The notes under the pieces: generated by a model
Database searches by the model: none
What the model saw: the letters and a program-made list of their open reading frames with translations, nothing else
What the model was told of the DNA's origin: nothing
Source of the DNA: Bryobacterales bacterium
Lineage (GTDB): Bacteria; Acidobacteriota; Terriglobia; Bryobacterales; Bryobacteraceae
Direction of reading: 5' to 3'
Length of the DNA stretch: 51,108 bases
Assembly (NCBI GenBank): GCA_016789905.1
Contig: JAEUQC010000191.1
Coordinates: 1 to 51,108, forward strand
Shown here: positions 44,213-51,108 of the stretch, piece after piece
Layout of the letters: every line of letters begins with the position of its first letter
How positions within the stretch are numbered: position 1 is the first letter of the stretch
Translations under genes and position numbers: made by a program

Positions 44213-45625
44213 CTACGCGTTCGGGTCAAACGCCCGCAACACTCCCGTCTTCGTCATCTCTTGCGCCGCCCGCACCTGCCGCAGCCCCTGCTGCACAATC
44301 CCGAACACCAGATACCAGCTCACAACGCCCACGAAAATCATAAACGGCAACCCAAACAGCAAACCGAATCCCGCAGTAAAATTCCACGTCGCATGGAGCA
44401 GCACCACCAGCAGGAATCCCCGCACAAACTTCCCGTCCGTCAACGCGTCCGCCACGGACTTCTTCTGTGCCCGCGCCCGCCACAACAGCCCGGCCGTTAT
44501 CCCCGTCCACGCCACATGTCCAAACGGCGCCAGCACTCCCCGCAGCAGTATCGATTGCACCATCCCGCCCGCCGCAAACAGAATACCCGCGTGCGATTTA
44601 TCCGGCAGCGCCGCCAGAAACGTGTTGAACGCATACCCCGCGCTTTCAAACGCCGCGAACCCCGCCCCCACCGCCGCCCCAAACAGGCAGCCGTTCAGAA
44701 TATACAGCTTGTCTCCTTTCCGCACCATCAGCACCACCGCGATCAGCTTCCCCGCCTCTTCCACAATGCCCGCCGCCGGCGCCCCCAAAAACCGGTGCAG
44801 CGACGAGATCTGAAAACCAATCAACGATACGAATATCGACAGCACGCCCCCCGCGCACAGCAGCGTCAGCACTCTCGGAAACGTCACATTCCGCGGCGCG
44901 TTCAACTCGAAGAACAGAATGGCCGTTGCAAACGGCATCGCCAGCGCTCCCGTAATCATCATCCCCGGCAGCATGAGCGTGTTCTGGAACTGTTGAAACG
45001 CCAGATACTGCGCAAAATACAGCATTCCCACAAACAGCAGCATCCGCCCGAAGAACCAAGGCTTCGGCCAGCCCGTCGGCACCGCCGCTATCTCCGGCGT
45101 CGTGTGCTGCGATCCCACTTGAAAATAGTCGTCCACCTCCTCCTGGGTTCGTTTCCGCAATACCTCGCTGAACATCTCCTTCAGGCTGAACCCTTCCAGT
45201 TTGTCCAGGCTCGCGTGCTTGTCCAGTTGCGACCAGAAATTCGCCGCCAACCCCGGCCCCTCGGCCTTCGCCGGCAGCGCCGGCGCGTTCCCCATTCCTG
45301 GCGTAAATCCGCACCCCGGGCACGATCTCGATCCTACCGCCACCTGCGCCCGGCAGCGCGGACACGGAACCGTGCCCGCCCCCGCCGTCATCGCCGTCAC
45401 GCACGCCTGGCAGTGCGAATAGTTCGGGGGAATCGCAACGCCGCATCGCTGGCATCCGTTCTGCCCGCCCAGCGCCAGCCCACACCCATGGCACTGCGGC
45501 TGCCTGGGATGCACCGCCACCCGGCACCGCGGACAACTCGGTTGCGCGCTCCCCATCGGCGCCCCGCATCGCCCGCAAATCGCCGCGCCGTCCATCGCCC
45601 CATAGCCGCACTTGCCGCAGGTCAT
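44213..45625 (-). CDS. PrsW-family intramembrane protease with four N-terminal zinc ribbons
   Basis: A 470-aa membrane protein. Residues 1-110 hold eight CxxC knuckles (CGKC, CGRC, CPRC, CHGC, CQRC, CQAC, CPRC, CPGC), enough for four zinc ribbons. From about 190 there are about nine membrane helices with the PrsW signatures: GIVEEAGKLIAV (Glu-Glu pair), FAAFESAGYAF, PFGHVAWTGITAG and LLHATWNF, the His and Glu residues proposed to bind the catalytic metal. PrsW cleaves anti-sigma factors in Bacillus; the target here is unknown. ATG 45625 is preferred over the preceding GTG because GGGAG lies about ten bases ahead. It is the first gene of the six-gene minus-strand run, so it may process a partner encoded there. 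Confidence 0.87.
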   Translation of the reverse strand: MTCGKCGYGAMDGAAICGRCGAPMGSAQPSCPRCRVAVHPRQPQCHGCGLALGGQNGCQRCGVAIPPNYSHCQACVTAMTAGAGTVPCPRCRAQVAVGSRSCPGCGFTPGMGNAPALPAKAEGPGLAANFWSQLDKHASLDKLEGFSLKEMFSEVLRKRTQEEVDDYFQVGSQHTTPEIAAVPTGWPKPWFFGRMLLFVGMLYFAQYLAFQQFQNTLMLPGMMITGALAMPFATAILFFELNAPRNVTFPRVLTLLCAGGVLSIFVSLIGFQISSLHRFLGAPAAGIVEEAGKLIAVVLMVRKGDKLYILNGCLFGAAVGAGFAAFESAGYAFNTFLAALPDKSHAGILFAAGGMVQSILLRGVLAPFGHVAWTGITAGLLWRARAQKKSVADALTDGKFVRGFLLVVLLHATWNFTAGFGLLFGLPFMIFVGVVSWYLVFGIVQQGLRQVRAAQEMTKTGVLRAFDPNA

Positions 45626-45680
45626 CACTCGTTGCTCCCGTCTCTCATTCGCGCGAATTGGCGATCCCCGCCATCATACT

Positions 45681-45744
45681 CTCCCCAAACGGAAACGGGC
45701 CGGCTGGAACAAGCACCCGGTAAGGCGATTCTTCCAGCCGGCCC
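45681..45744 (-). terminator. 13-bp inverted repeat after the receptor/substrate-binding operon
   Basis: GGGCCGGCTGGAA (45697-45709) is perfectly repeated inverted at 45732-45744 with a 22-base loop. Read on the minus strand it comes 22 bases after the stop of the substrate-binding gene and leads into GTTTCCGTTTGG, a broken T-rich tail. It separates this operon from the PrsW run. Confidence 0.6.
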
Positions 45745-45765
45745 CCTTCGCCGCGTCGCCGCGGT

Positions 45766-46704
45766 TTACGTCTTCGGTGCGTTCAGTCCCAACAGCCGCA
45801 GAACGCGCGGATTGGTTGCAAAAGTCACCTTCCGCGCCAGTTCCTCCCCGCCCGGCTTGCCGGCCAGTTGCGATACGACCATCTCGGAGGCCTGCACTCC
45901 AAGTTCGGCATAGTCCGGAAATACCCCGAATGCCGTCCCAGCCTGCAGAATCCCGGGCGAATAGCCCACCAGCGCCAGCCGGTTCTCCAGCGCCGCCTGC
46001 AACAGCGGCGGAACGCTCTTGGCATCGTATAGCGTTGAACTGGGCAACAACACCACCAGGTCCGTTTTCCCCCGGAACGCCGTCGCCTTTGCCGCCAGCT
46101 CGGCCTTCCGGTCACACACCGTCACCTGCACGTTGTAGCCCCGCGCCTGTAACTGGCCCAGAACTCCTTCGCTCGGTGCGTTGCGCTTGTCGCCGTCCGC
46201 CAGCACGCCCAGCCGCTTCCACTTCGGAAAATGCACCGCCAGTTCCTCGGCGATTCGTGTCATCTCCAAATCCAAAAACACGTTGCCCGCCTGCTGCGCC
46301 GGAGCACCTCCGCCACTGTTCTGGTCGTCGGCCGCCGATAGCAGCACCATAGTCGATACAACCGGAATCTTCGTCTCCGCTCGCCCCAGCGCCCCCCGGG
46401 CTTCAATCCCGATCGCCACAGCTACCGCCGCGCCCGAATCCAGCGCCTGCGCCAGTCGCTTGCCCGTCGGCTCCAGTTCCACAACCTCCAGTTCCTTCCC
46501 GGCCAGCCGCGCGCGCATCGCCTCCAGCGCCTGCTGGTACGGTGCCACTCCTGCCAATGTCGCCACCAGCACCTTGTTGGCCGCGGATTTCGGCCCCACA
46601 GTCTCGCCGAATCCACGCGCCTGGCTCCCCGCGAAGAGGAGCCCGGCGCACTTGCATAGTCGCCTTCTCGATAAAGACGATCGTTCAATAGGGCGCATGA
46701 CCAT
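45766..46704 (-). CDS. ABC-type substrate-binding protein (TrpX-like)
   Basis: A 312-aa exported solute-binding protein of the ABC_sub_bind family, which in characterised cases bind tryptophan or related small molecules. A twin-arginine-like leader (SSLSRRRLCKCAGLLFAG) precedes two Rossmann-like lobes, with AVAIGIEARGAL, IPVVSTMVLLSA, FPKWKRLGVLADGD, GKTDLVVLLPSSTLYDAKSVPPLLQAALENRLALVGYSPG and the C-terminal ARKVTFATNPRVLRLLGL typical of the family. Its start overlaps the receptor stop (TAATG) with AGGAGG upstream; the second Met, six bases inside, is also possible. No permease or ATPase follows, so here the protein probably receives a ligand brought in by the coupled receptor or acts as a sensor. 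Confidence 0.85.
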   Translation of the reverse strand: MVMRPIERSSLSRRRLCKCAGLLFAGSQARGFGETVGPKSAANKVLVATLAGVAPYQQALEAMRARLAGKELEVVELEPTGKRLAQALDSGAAVAVAIGIEARGALGRAETKIPVVSTMVLLSAADDQNSGGGAPAQQAGNVFLDLEMTRIAEELAVHFPKWKRLGVLADGDKRNAPSEGVLGQLQARGYNVQVTVCDRKAELAAKATAFRGKTDLVVLLPSSTLYDAKSVPPLLQAALENRLALVGYSPGILQAGTAFGVFPDYAELGVQASEMVVSQLAGKPGGEELARKVTFATNPRVLRLLGLNAPKT

Positions 46705-48998
46705 TAGTCCTCCTGCACGTGATACAGCAGCTTCAGGTAGAACGTCCGGCCATCGCGGCGCATCCGGTCCACCGAAAGCGCAACCGGGTCTTCATACGTC
46801 TGGTTGAACGCGTTCCGCACGCCGCCCAGCAGGTCGAAGTTGCGGTGCAGCCGTGTCGTCACCAGGTTGAAATCGGCCAGCCAGAATCCGCCAATCGGAG
46901 CCCCGTCGCGCGCCGCGCGGTTGCCCATGTAGTAGAAGGAGGAACTGGCGTGCAGAATGTTCCGGTACACCGGCACCGCGAACCGGAATTTGCCCAGTTG
47001 CCGCGGCGAGTTCTCAATCCGCTCCCCGCTCGCCTTTTGGTGCGCTCCCTGCAGCGACAGCGATCCATCAAATTGGAACGCTCCCGGCCGCGCATTCACT
47101 TCGAACTCCACGCCTCGCGATCGGTACGACCCCGTGTTTTGGTACTGCTGGAATCCGTTGTCCAGGAACGCCACCTGAATCAGACGGTCAATCTGGTAGT
47201 CGTAAACGTTCACCACCACGCCCACCGCTTTGTTCACCTTCCGCTCCAGCGAAACTTCCACCGTCCGCGCCGTTTCAGAGCTCAGCCCGCCGCTCCGCAA
47301 ATACGGACTGCGGTCTTCCCAATACTGCTCAAACGCGCTCGGGTTCCGGTACGGCCGGCCAACCACCAGTTTCAAGCTCGTGTCCTTGTCCGGCTGGTAC
47401 ACGAGCGATCCCTGCGGCGCCACGTTGTTCTGATAGTTCTTCGACATATCGAACCGGGCGCCGAAATAACCCGTCAGCTTGCTGGTGAACTTGATCTCTT
47501 GCTGCACGAACACACCCGCCGATCGGTCCGCCGCGAACACTTCCGCGTCCACCGTTCGCACAGGCGCCACCGTCTCGAACGATTGATGGTTCGAAAACTC
47601 ATAGCGCGCCTGTAGTCCAACGGTCGTCTCGCCAATGTGCTCGTTCTCCACCAGCTTCTTGCTGTACGAAGCCTGGGTCGTCATCCAGTGGGCGCTATTC
47701 TTGGTCTGGTTGTCCATCACCGCGTCGTCCCCCTGAAAGAAGAAACGGTCGTTGTATTTGTAGCTGTCGTAGGAGAGATTCCACCGCAGCGTCGCGCCGC
47801 TGTCCAGCGTGCGCTTCCACGCCGCTTCGGCAAAGTTTCGGCTATCGCGCACCCGGTTGCCGCGCGTATCGAACAGCGCGTCTTCCGCCCATGCCACCGG
47901 CGCCTGCTTGTCCCGGTTGTTGAAATAGCCCGTAAATCGCCATTCCCCGATGTTCAGGTTCGCGAAAGTGTGGTACCCCCGCTCCCGGTCCGTGCGGTTC
48001 GCCTGCCCAAAGTTGCTCTCCGCCGTGTTGAACTGGGGCACAAACAACGATTTCGTACCGCCGTAAAATCCAGAGCCCGACAGCAACAGGTTCGCGCCCT
48101 TGCCCAGGTTCCGCGACGTCGAAAACATCAGCTTTTTCTCGCCGAATGACGCCAGTTCCTGGCTCACTCTTACTTTCTCCGCGTCCACCGGCGATTTCGT
48201 CACTACGTTGATCGTCGTTAACATGCCGTTCGATCCATACAGCGCCGATGACGGGCCGCGGATGATTTCTACACGCTCCACCAGGTCCATGTCCAGGCCA
48301 AAATCCTGTCCGAAAAAGTTCGCCGAGTTATACACGGCGTCCGTCATCGAATGGCCATTCACCATCACCAGAAATCGGCTGTTGTAATCGCCAGGCACGT
48401 TGATCCCGCGCACGCCGCCGTAGTTATAAATGCGGTCATTCGTCAAATAGAATCCGCGTACCGATTGAAGCGCTTCCCCCAGCGTGCGATACCCAAATTT
48501 CCGGATGTCCGACGCCGTGATAAGCGACACGTTCGTGGGCGCCTCTTCCAACGTCTGCTGGCGCAGCGTCGCCGCTTCCACCATCGGCAGCGCCGCGAAG
48601 AGCGAACTCTGTTCCGCCGGCGCCTCCGCTTCCGCCGCCACCGTCACTTCTTCTTCCGATTTACCCATGCGCAAAATCGCATCCACACGCACCGTCTCCC
48701 CCTCCGCCACGACCACACGAGGCGCGGCAAATGGGCGGAATCCATCGGCGGTCACCCGCAACTGGTAACTCCCCGCCGCCAGCGCTGCAATCCTATATAG
48801 CCCACCCAAATGCGGGTGTACTTCCCTAACTTCTTTCGTCTGACTATTGGTGACCGTGATTGTCGCCTGCGGCAACATGGCGCCGGCTTGGTCTACAATT
48901 TTTCCTGCAATCATGCCCTCCTGGTTCGGAGGCGCGCCTTGCAGCACGCAGGATACAGCAAACAGGGCTGAAATAACCAATCTGGATCGGACTAGCAT
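46704..48998 (-). CDS. TonB-dependent receptor, BtuB-like with carboxypeptidase-like domain (6)
   Basis: A 764-aa receptor unlike the five Oar-type ones. Signal MLVRSRLVISALFAVSCVLQG, a carboxypeptidase-like domain (AGKIVDQAGAMLPQATITVTN), then a classic plug: LGEALQSVRGFYLTNDRIYNYGGVRG and VERVEIIRGPSSALYGSNGMLTTINVVTK, followed by a 22-strand-type barrel ending FYLKLLYHVQED. The plug is that of siderophore/cobalamin receptors. The start was moved inside the open frame to ATG 48998, because GGAG lies six bases ahead and the signal is then normal. It overlaps the start of the substrate-binding gene and diverges from a TonB-like gene, so receptor, TonB and binding protein may be a dedicated uptake set. 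Confidence 0.9.
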   Translation of the reverse strand: MLVRSRLVISALFAVSCVLQGAPPNQEGMIAGKIVDQAGAMLPQATITVTNSQTKEVREVHPHLGGLYRIAALAAGSYQLRVTADGFRPFAAPRVVVAEGETVRVDAILRMGKSEEEVTVAAEAEAPAEQSSLFAALPMVEAATLRQQTLEEAPTNVSLITASDIRKFGYRTLGEALQSVRGFYLTNDRIYNYGGVRGINVPGDYNSRFLVMVNGHSMTDAVYNSANFFGQDFGLDMDLVERVEIIRGPSSALYGSNGMLTTINVVTKSPVDAEKVRVSQELASFGEKKLMFSTSRNLGKGANLLLSGSGFYGGTKSLFVPQFNTAESNFGQANRTDRERGYHTFANLNIGEWRFTGYFNNRDKQAPVAWAEDALFDTRGNRVRDSRNFAEAAWKRTLDSGATLRWNLSYDSYKYNDRFFFQGDDAVMDNQTKNSAHWMTTQASYSKKLVENEHIGETTVGLQARYEFSNHQSFETVAPVRTVDAEVFAADRSAGVFVQQEIKFTSKLTGYFGARFDMSKNYQNNVAPQGSLVYQPDKDTSLKLVVGRPYRNPSAFEQYWEDRSPYLRSGGLSSETARTVEVSLERKVNKAVGVVVNVYDYQIDRLIQVAFLDNGFQQYQNTGSYRSRGVEFEVNARPGAFQFDGSLSLQGAHQKASGERIENSPRQLGKFRFAVPVYRNILHASSSFYYMGNRAARDGAPIGGFWLADFNLVTTRLHRNFDLLGGVRNAFNQTYEDPVALSVDRMRRDGRTFYLKLLYHVQED

Positions 48999-49102
48999 TC
49001 GATTCTCCATCGGCCCCCTATTACAGCGAGGCCGCAACTTCTTGTAGTAATGGCTTGAGCACTCCTCCTATCGGCGTGGTTAATCCGTTTCCGTACACCG
49101 GA

Positions 49103-49148
49103 CTAGGTACTAGGTGTATTTTTCTAAGGTTGCGGGGATATCCCCTAG
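49103..49148. promoter_or_regulatory. Heptad repeats and 12-bp palindrome in a divergent promoter
   Basis: In the 205-base gap between the receptor and the TonB-like gene, CTAGGTA (49103-49109), CTAGGTG (49110-49116) and CTAAGGT (49124-49130) lie in a seven-base register with one slot (TATTTTT) unmatched. They are followed by the perfect palindrome GGGGATATCCCC (49134-49145), which runs into CTAG (49145-49148). The layout suggests binding of a dimeric regulator of the heptamer-reading (NarL/LuxR) kind controlling both genes. No regulator gene is adjacent. Confidence 0.45.
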
Positions 49149-49203
49149 TTTGATGAGAGGGAGGGAGGTCGTACTCTGCATGTAGGATTCGCTGGAGGTC
49201 CAA

Positions 49204-50100
49204 TTGCTCACTCGCTCAACTGCCTGCGCGTTCTGCCTCGCTATCGTTTGGCTCGGCACAACTCTCACTTATGCGCAAAATCCCGGCAGGCCACCCATCG
49301 CCAAACAAGGCTTCATGCGCGCTATTGGAATTGGAGGGCTATCAGAGGCGGAGTTGATCTCATTCGTGAATGACCGCGGCGTCGCTTTTGTCCTCACGCC
49401 GGAAGAGCGCGACACGGTCCTCAAAGCCGGTCACACCCAGAAGCTATTCGACGCCCTCACCGCAAGCTATCGCGGCCCGAAGCTGCGCCCCCTCGCCCCC
49501 GCCGTCGGCCCCCCTGCGACGGAAGAAGAGTTACTCGGCTGGCTCCGCGACGGCTGCGACGAAGAGTCTGTAGAGAAGGCGGTGGCCGCCCGTGGTGTCG
49601 GGTTTCCCATTACCGCCGGGCTTCTAACGGAGGTGCAACAGCGCGGCGCGTACAAGGGGCTAGTCGAATGGCTCCATTCCAGGCGGCTGGAGGCCGCCAA
49701 GGCGGCGCTGCTAACACCCGCCGAACCCGCGCCTGCGCCTGCGCCCGCACTGGTGAAGCTTCCCGAGCCAAAGCCCGAATCACCGGCGCCGGTTGTCGCC
49801 GGCAAGGCTCCCGAACCGCCCCCTGTAGCCCCCGCCGGGGAACCGGAGTTATACGTCGTCCGGCGCGTGAAACCGGTCTACCCGCCCGATGCCAAGCGCG
49901 GTTTGTCCGGCGCTGTCCGCCTGAAAGTGCTGGTGAACGCCGATGGCCGTGTCGAACAGGTCAATCCCATCGAAGGACACCCCGTGCTCGCCGCCGCCGC
50001 GGAAAACGCGGTTCGCCGTTGGATCTACGAGCCACCCACACTTCACGGCAAGCCTAGCCAGGTTGAAACCGTTGTCAAGATCACATTCAAGGCGCCCTAA
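49204..50100 (+). CDS. TonB-family energy transducer-like protein
   Basis: A 298-aa protein. N-terminal MLTRSTACAFCLAIVWLGTTLTYAQNPG reads as a signal with a possible cleavage site after TYA, not the usual long anchor of TonB. Residues 35-165 hold two similar helical segments (LSEAELISFVNDRGVAFVLTPEE and ATEEELLGWLRDGCDEESVEKAVAARGVGFPIT), so an internal repeat. A Pro/Ala/Lys linker (about 172-215) leads to a complete TonB C-terminal domain: RVKPVYPPDAKRGLSGAVRLKVLVNADGRVEQVNPIEGHPVL...AVRRWIYEPP. TTG 49204 is the start, with GGAGG five bases upstream. It is divergent from the BtuB-like receptor and may serve it. No exbB/exbD is in the window. Confidence 0.85.
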   Translation: MLTRSTACAFCLAIVWLGTTLTYAQNPGRPPIAKQGFMRAIGIGGLSEAELISFVNDRGVAFVLTPEERDTVLKAGHTQKLFDALTASYRGPKLRPLAPAVGPPATEEELLGWLRDGCDEESVEKAVAARGVGFPITAGLLTEVQQRGAYKGLVEWLHSRRLEAAKAALLTPAEPAPAPAPALVKLPEPKPESPAPVVAGKAPEPPPVAPAGEPELYVVRRVKPVYPPDAKRGLSGAVRLKVLVNADGRVEQVNPIEGHPVLAAAAENAVRRWIYEPPTLHGKPSQVETVVKITFKAP

Positions 50101-50131
50101 CCCACGCATTTGAGTCACGGGAATCCATATC

Positions 50132-51108
50132 ATGAATAACGCATACGCTCTTTGTCTGCTCCTCGTCGCTGGGGCCGGGTCTTTCGCCATCGCGGCCGAT
50201 TATGAACGCAAGCCCGACCGTGCCTCGGTCGCCGGCCTGATGCTGGAAGAAATTGACCTGCAACCCGATGCCACGCAGCGTCTGTCGGCTTTGGAGGCCT
50301 TTGTCGCCCGCTACCCCAAACATCCTTCCGCTAACTGGGCCTGGGACCAGATCCGCTCACAAGCGGTCTCCGCTTCCCAGTGGGACAAGGTCGCAGCCAT
50401 TTCCCAGCGGATGCTCGAAGCCAACCCGGAGGATTCCAAAAGCGCGCTCGTCCTGCTCGACGCCGCCGAACGCGCCAATGATCCCGCCAAACTCATCAAA
50501 GCGCTGGAGATCGCCGAAACAGTTGCGGAACTGGTCATCGCCGACAAGACCCGCGCCAGCAAAGACGACGCCGGCAAGCAGCGGCTGGGCCATGCCCGCA
50601 CGCTCGCCGCGCGCGCCGAAGCCACTCGCCTGAAGGTAATGGTTCAGGATGTCGAACCATCCCGTCGCTTGGCTCTTCTCGACGGCTTTGATAAGCGATA
50701 TCCGAATTCTCCCGCCGCCGCGGTGGTGCCATTGTTGAAGGCCGCGAGCCTTTGGATGCTTTCCGACGCCGCCGCCCGGCCAGCCGCGCAGCAGGCTGCC
50801 AAGAGCCTGCCCGAAAGTGAAGATGCCCTGTTCCTCTCTCTTGCCTCCACCATCGCCCAGGAACCTGAGCAGGAGAGCGTCGCTGCCCAGGCGCTCTGGC
50901 TCCTCGAAACGCTGCAACGGAAGCCCAAACCCGCTTGTGCGCCGGATGCGGATTGGAATCGCAAGCGCGACGCTTATCTCCGCACCTCTCACGTCGCGCT
51001 CGCCCTTTCGGCCGGCCTTCGTGGCGACTTCCATCTGGCTCGCCGCGGCTTCTCCGCCGCCTCTGCCTATGCCGAAGGCAACGCCACCGCCGTCGCCGCG
51101 CTCGCAAA
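50132..51108 (+). CDS. Secreted repeat protein (partial, 3' end beyond right edge)
   Basis: At least 325 codons, open at the right edge. Signal peptide MNNAYALCLLLVAGAGSFAIAA is followed by helical repeat sequence resembling TPR or half-TPR units: EEIDLQPDATQRLSALEAFVARYPKHPSANWAWDQI, AISQRMLEANPEDSKSALVLLDAAERAND, RRLALLDGFDKRYPNSPAAAVVPLLKAASLWM. The R-x-x-ALEAF-x-x-RYP motif recurs twice, as in outer-membrane assembly and tol-pal-associated TPR proteins. It starts 31 bases after the TonB-like gene on the same strand and is probably co-transcribed. Its complete domain content cannot be judged from this fragment. Confidence 0.8.
   Translation, partial: MNNAYALCLLLVAGAGSFAIAADYERKPDRASVAGLMLEEIDLQPDATQRLSALEAFVARYPKHPSANWAWDQIRSQAVSASQWDKVAAISQRMLEANPEDSKSALVLLDAAERANDPAKLIKALEIAETVAELVIADKTRASKDDAGKQRLGHARTLAARAEATRLKVMVQDVEPSRRLALLDGFDKRYPNSPAAAVVPLLKAASLWMLSDAAARPAAQQAAKSLPESEDALFLSLASTIAQEPEQESVAAQALWLLETLQRKPKPACAPDADWNRKRDAYLRTSHVALALSAGLRGDFHLARRGFSAASAYAEGNATAVAALA

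Noticed and set aside
1..51108. tRNA/rRNA genes, CRISPR arrays, insertion sequences or prophage
   Set aside because: I saw no tRNA cloverleaf, rRNA segment, regular repeat-spacer array, transposase or integrase sequence anywhere in the window.

Overview
The window is a gene-dense, GC-rich bacterial chromosome segment. Repeated large Oar-type TonB-dependent receptors (carboxypeptidase-like N-terminal domain plus plug and barrel), an ASPIC/UnbV protein, PQQ-type propellers, a Tat-exported sulfatase, a multihaem cytochrome and many small secreted proteins suggest a soil Acidobacteriota of the Solibacter/Bryobacter kind. That placement is inferred from gene content alone; no rRNA or other marker is present. 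No gene-free stretch exceeds about 300 bases.

Left part (1-5188): the 5' three quarters of a type I glutamine synthetase (minus strand, running off the left edge), xseA, a second divergent glutamine synthetase with its own terminator, and a DUF937-OmpA fusion. Next (5310-16082) come three successive Oar-type receptors on the plus strand. The third is followed after one base by a beta-propeller phytase, suggesting an organic-phosphate uptake unit.

16083-20145 is the most striking region. An operon encodes an 84-aa secreted CxxC protein, a 124-aa secreted protein, a membrane histidine kinase and an NtrC-type sigma-54 response regulator, followed by a secreted DUF2202 ferritin-like protein. Both the operon and the DUF2202 gene are preceded by a sigma-54 (-24/-12) promoter and, at the same distance, by a pair of GCGCA-N5-TGCGC dyads two helical turns apart. 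This looks like a complete, self-contained envelope-response regulon with its operator visible.

20172-34787 is a mixed accessory region: a sulfatase-receptor pair, an RraA-family protein, a cytochrome-tailed sugar dehydrogenase, a LysM-like/zincin protein coupled to an unknown protein, an SGNH hydrolase, a parallel beta-helix protein and a DUF4198 protein.

34762-45625 (minus strand) is a tightly packed six-gene run: zinc-ribbon PrsW protease, seven-haem cytochrome with TPRs, Oar-type receptor, ASPIC/UnbV protein, TPR protein and membrane-anchored PQQ propeller. To its right, a B12-type receptor and an ABC-type substrate-binding protein are transcribed divergently from a TonB-like gene and a partial repeat protein. 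The shared 205-bp promoter region carries heptad repeats and a 12-bp palindrome.
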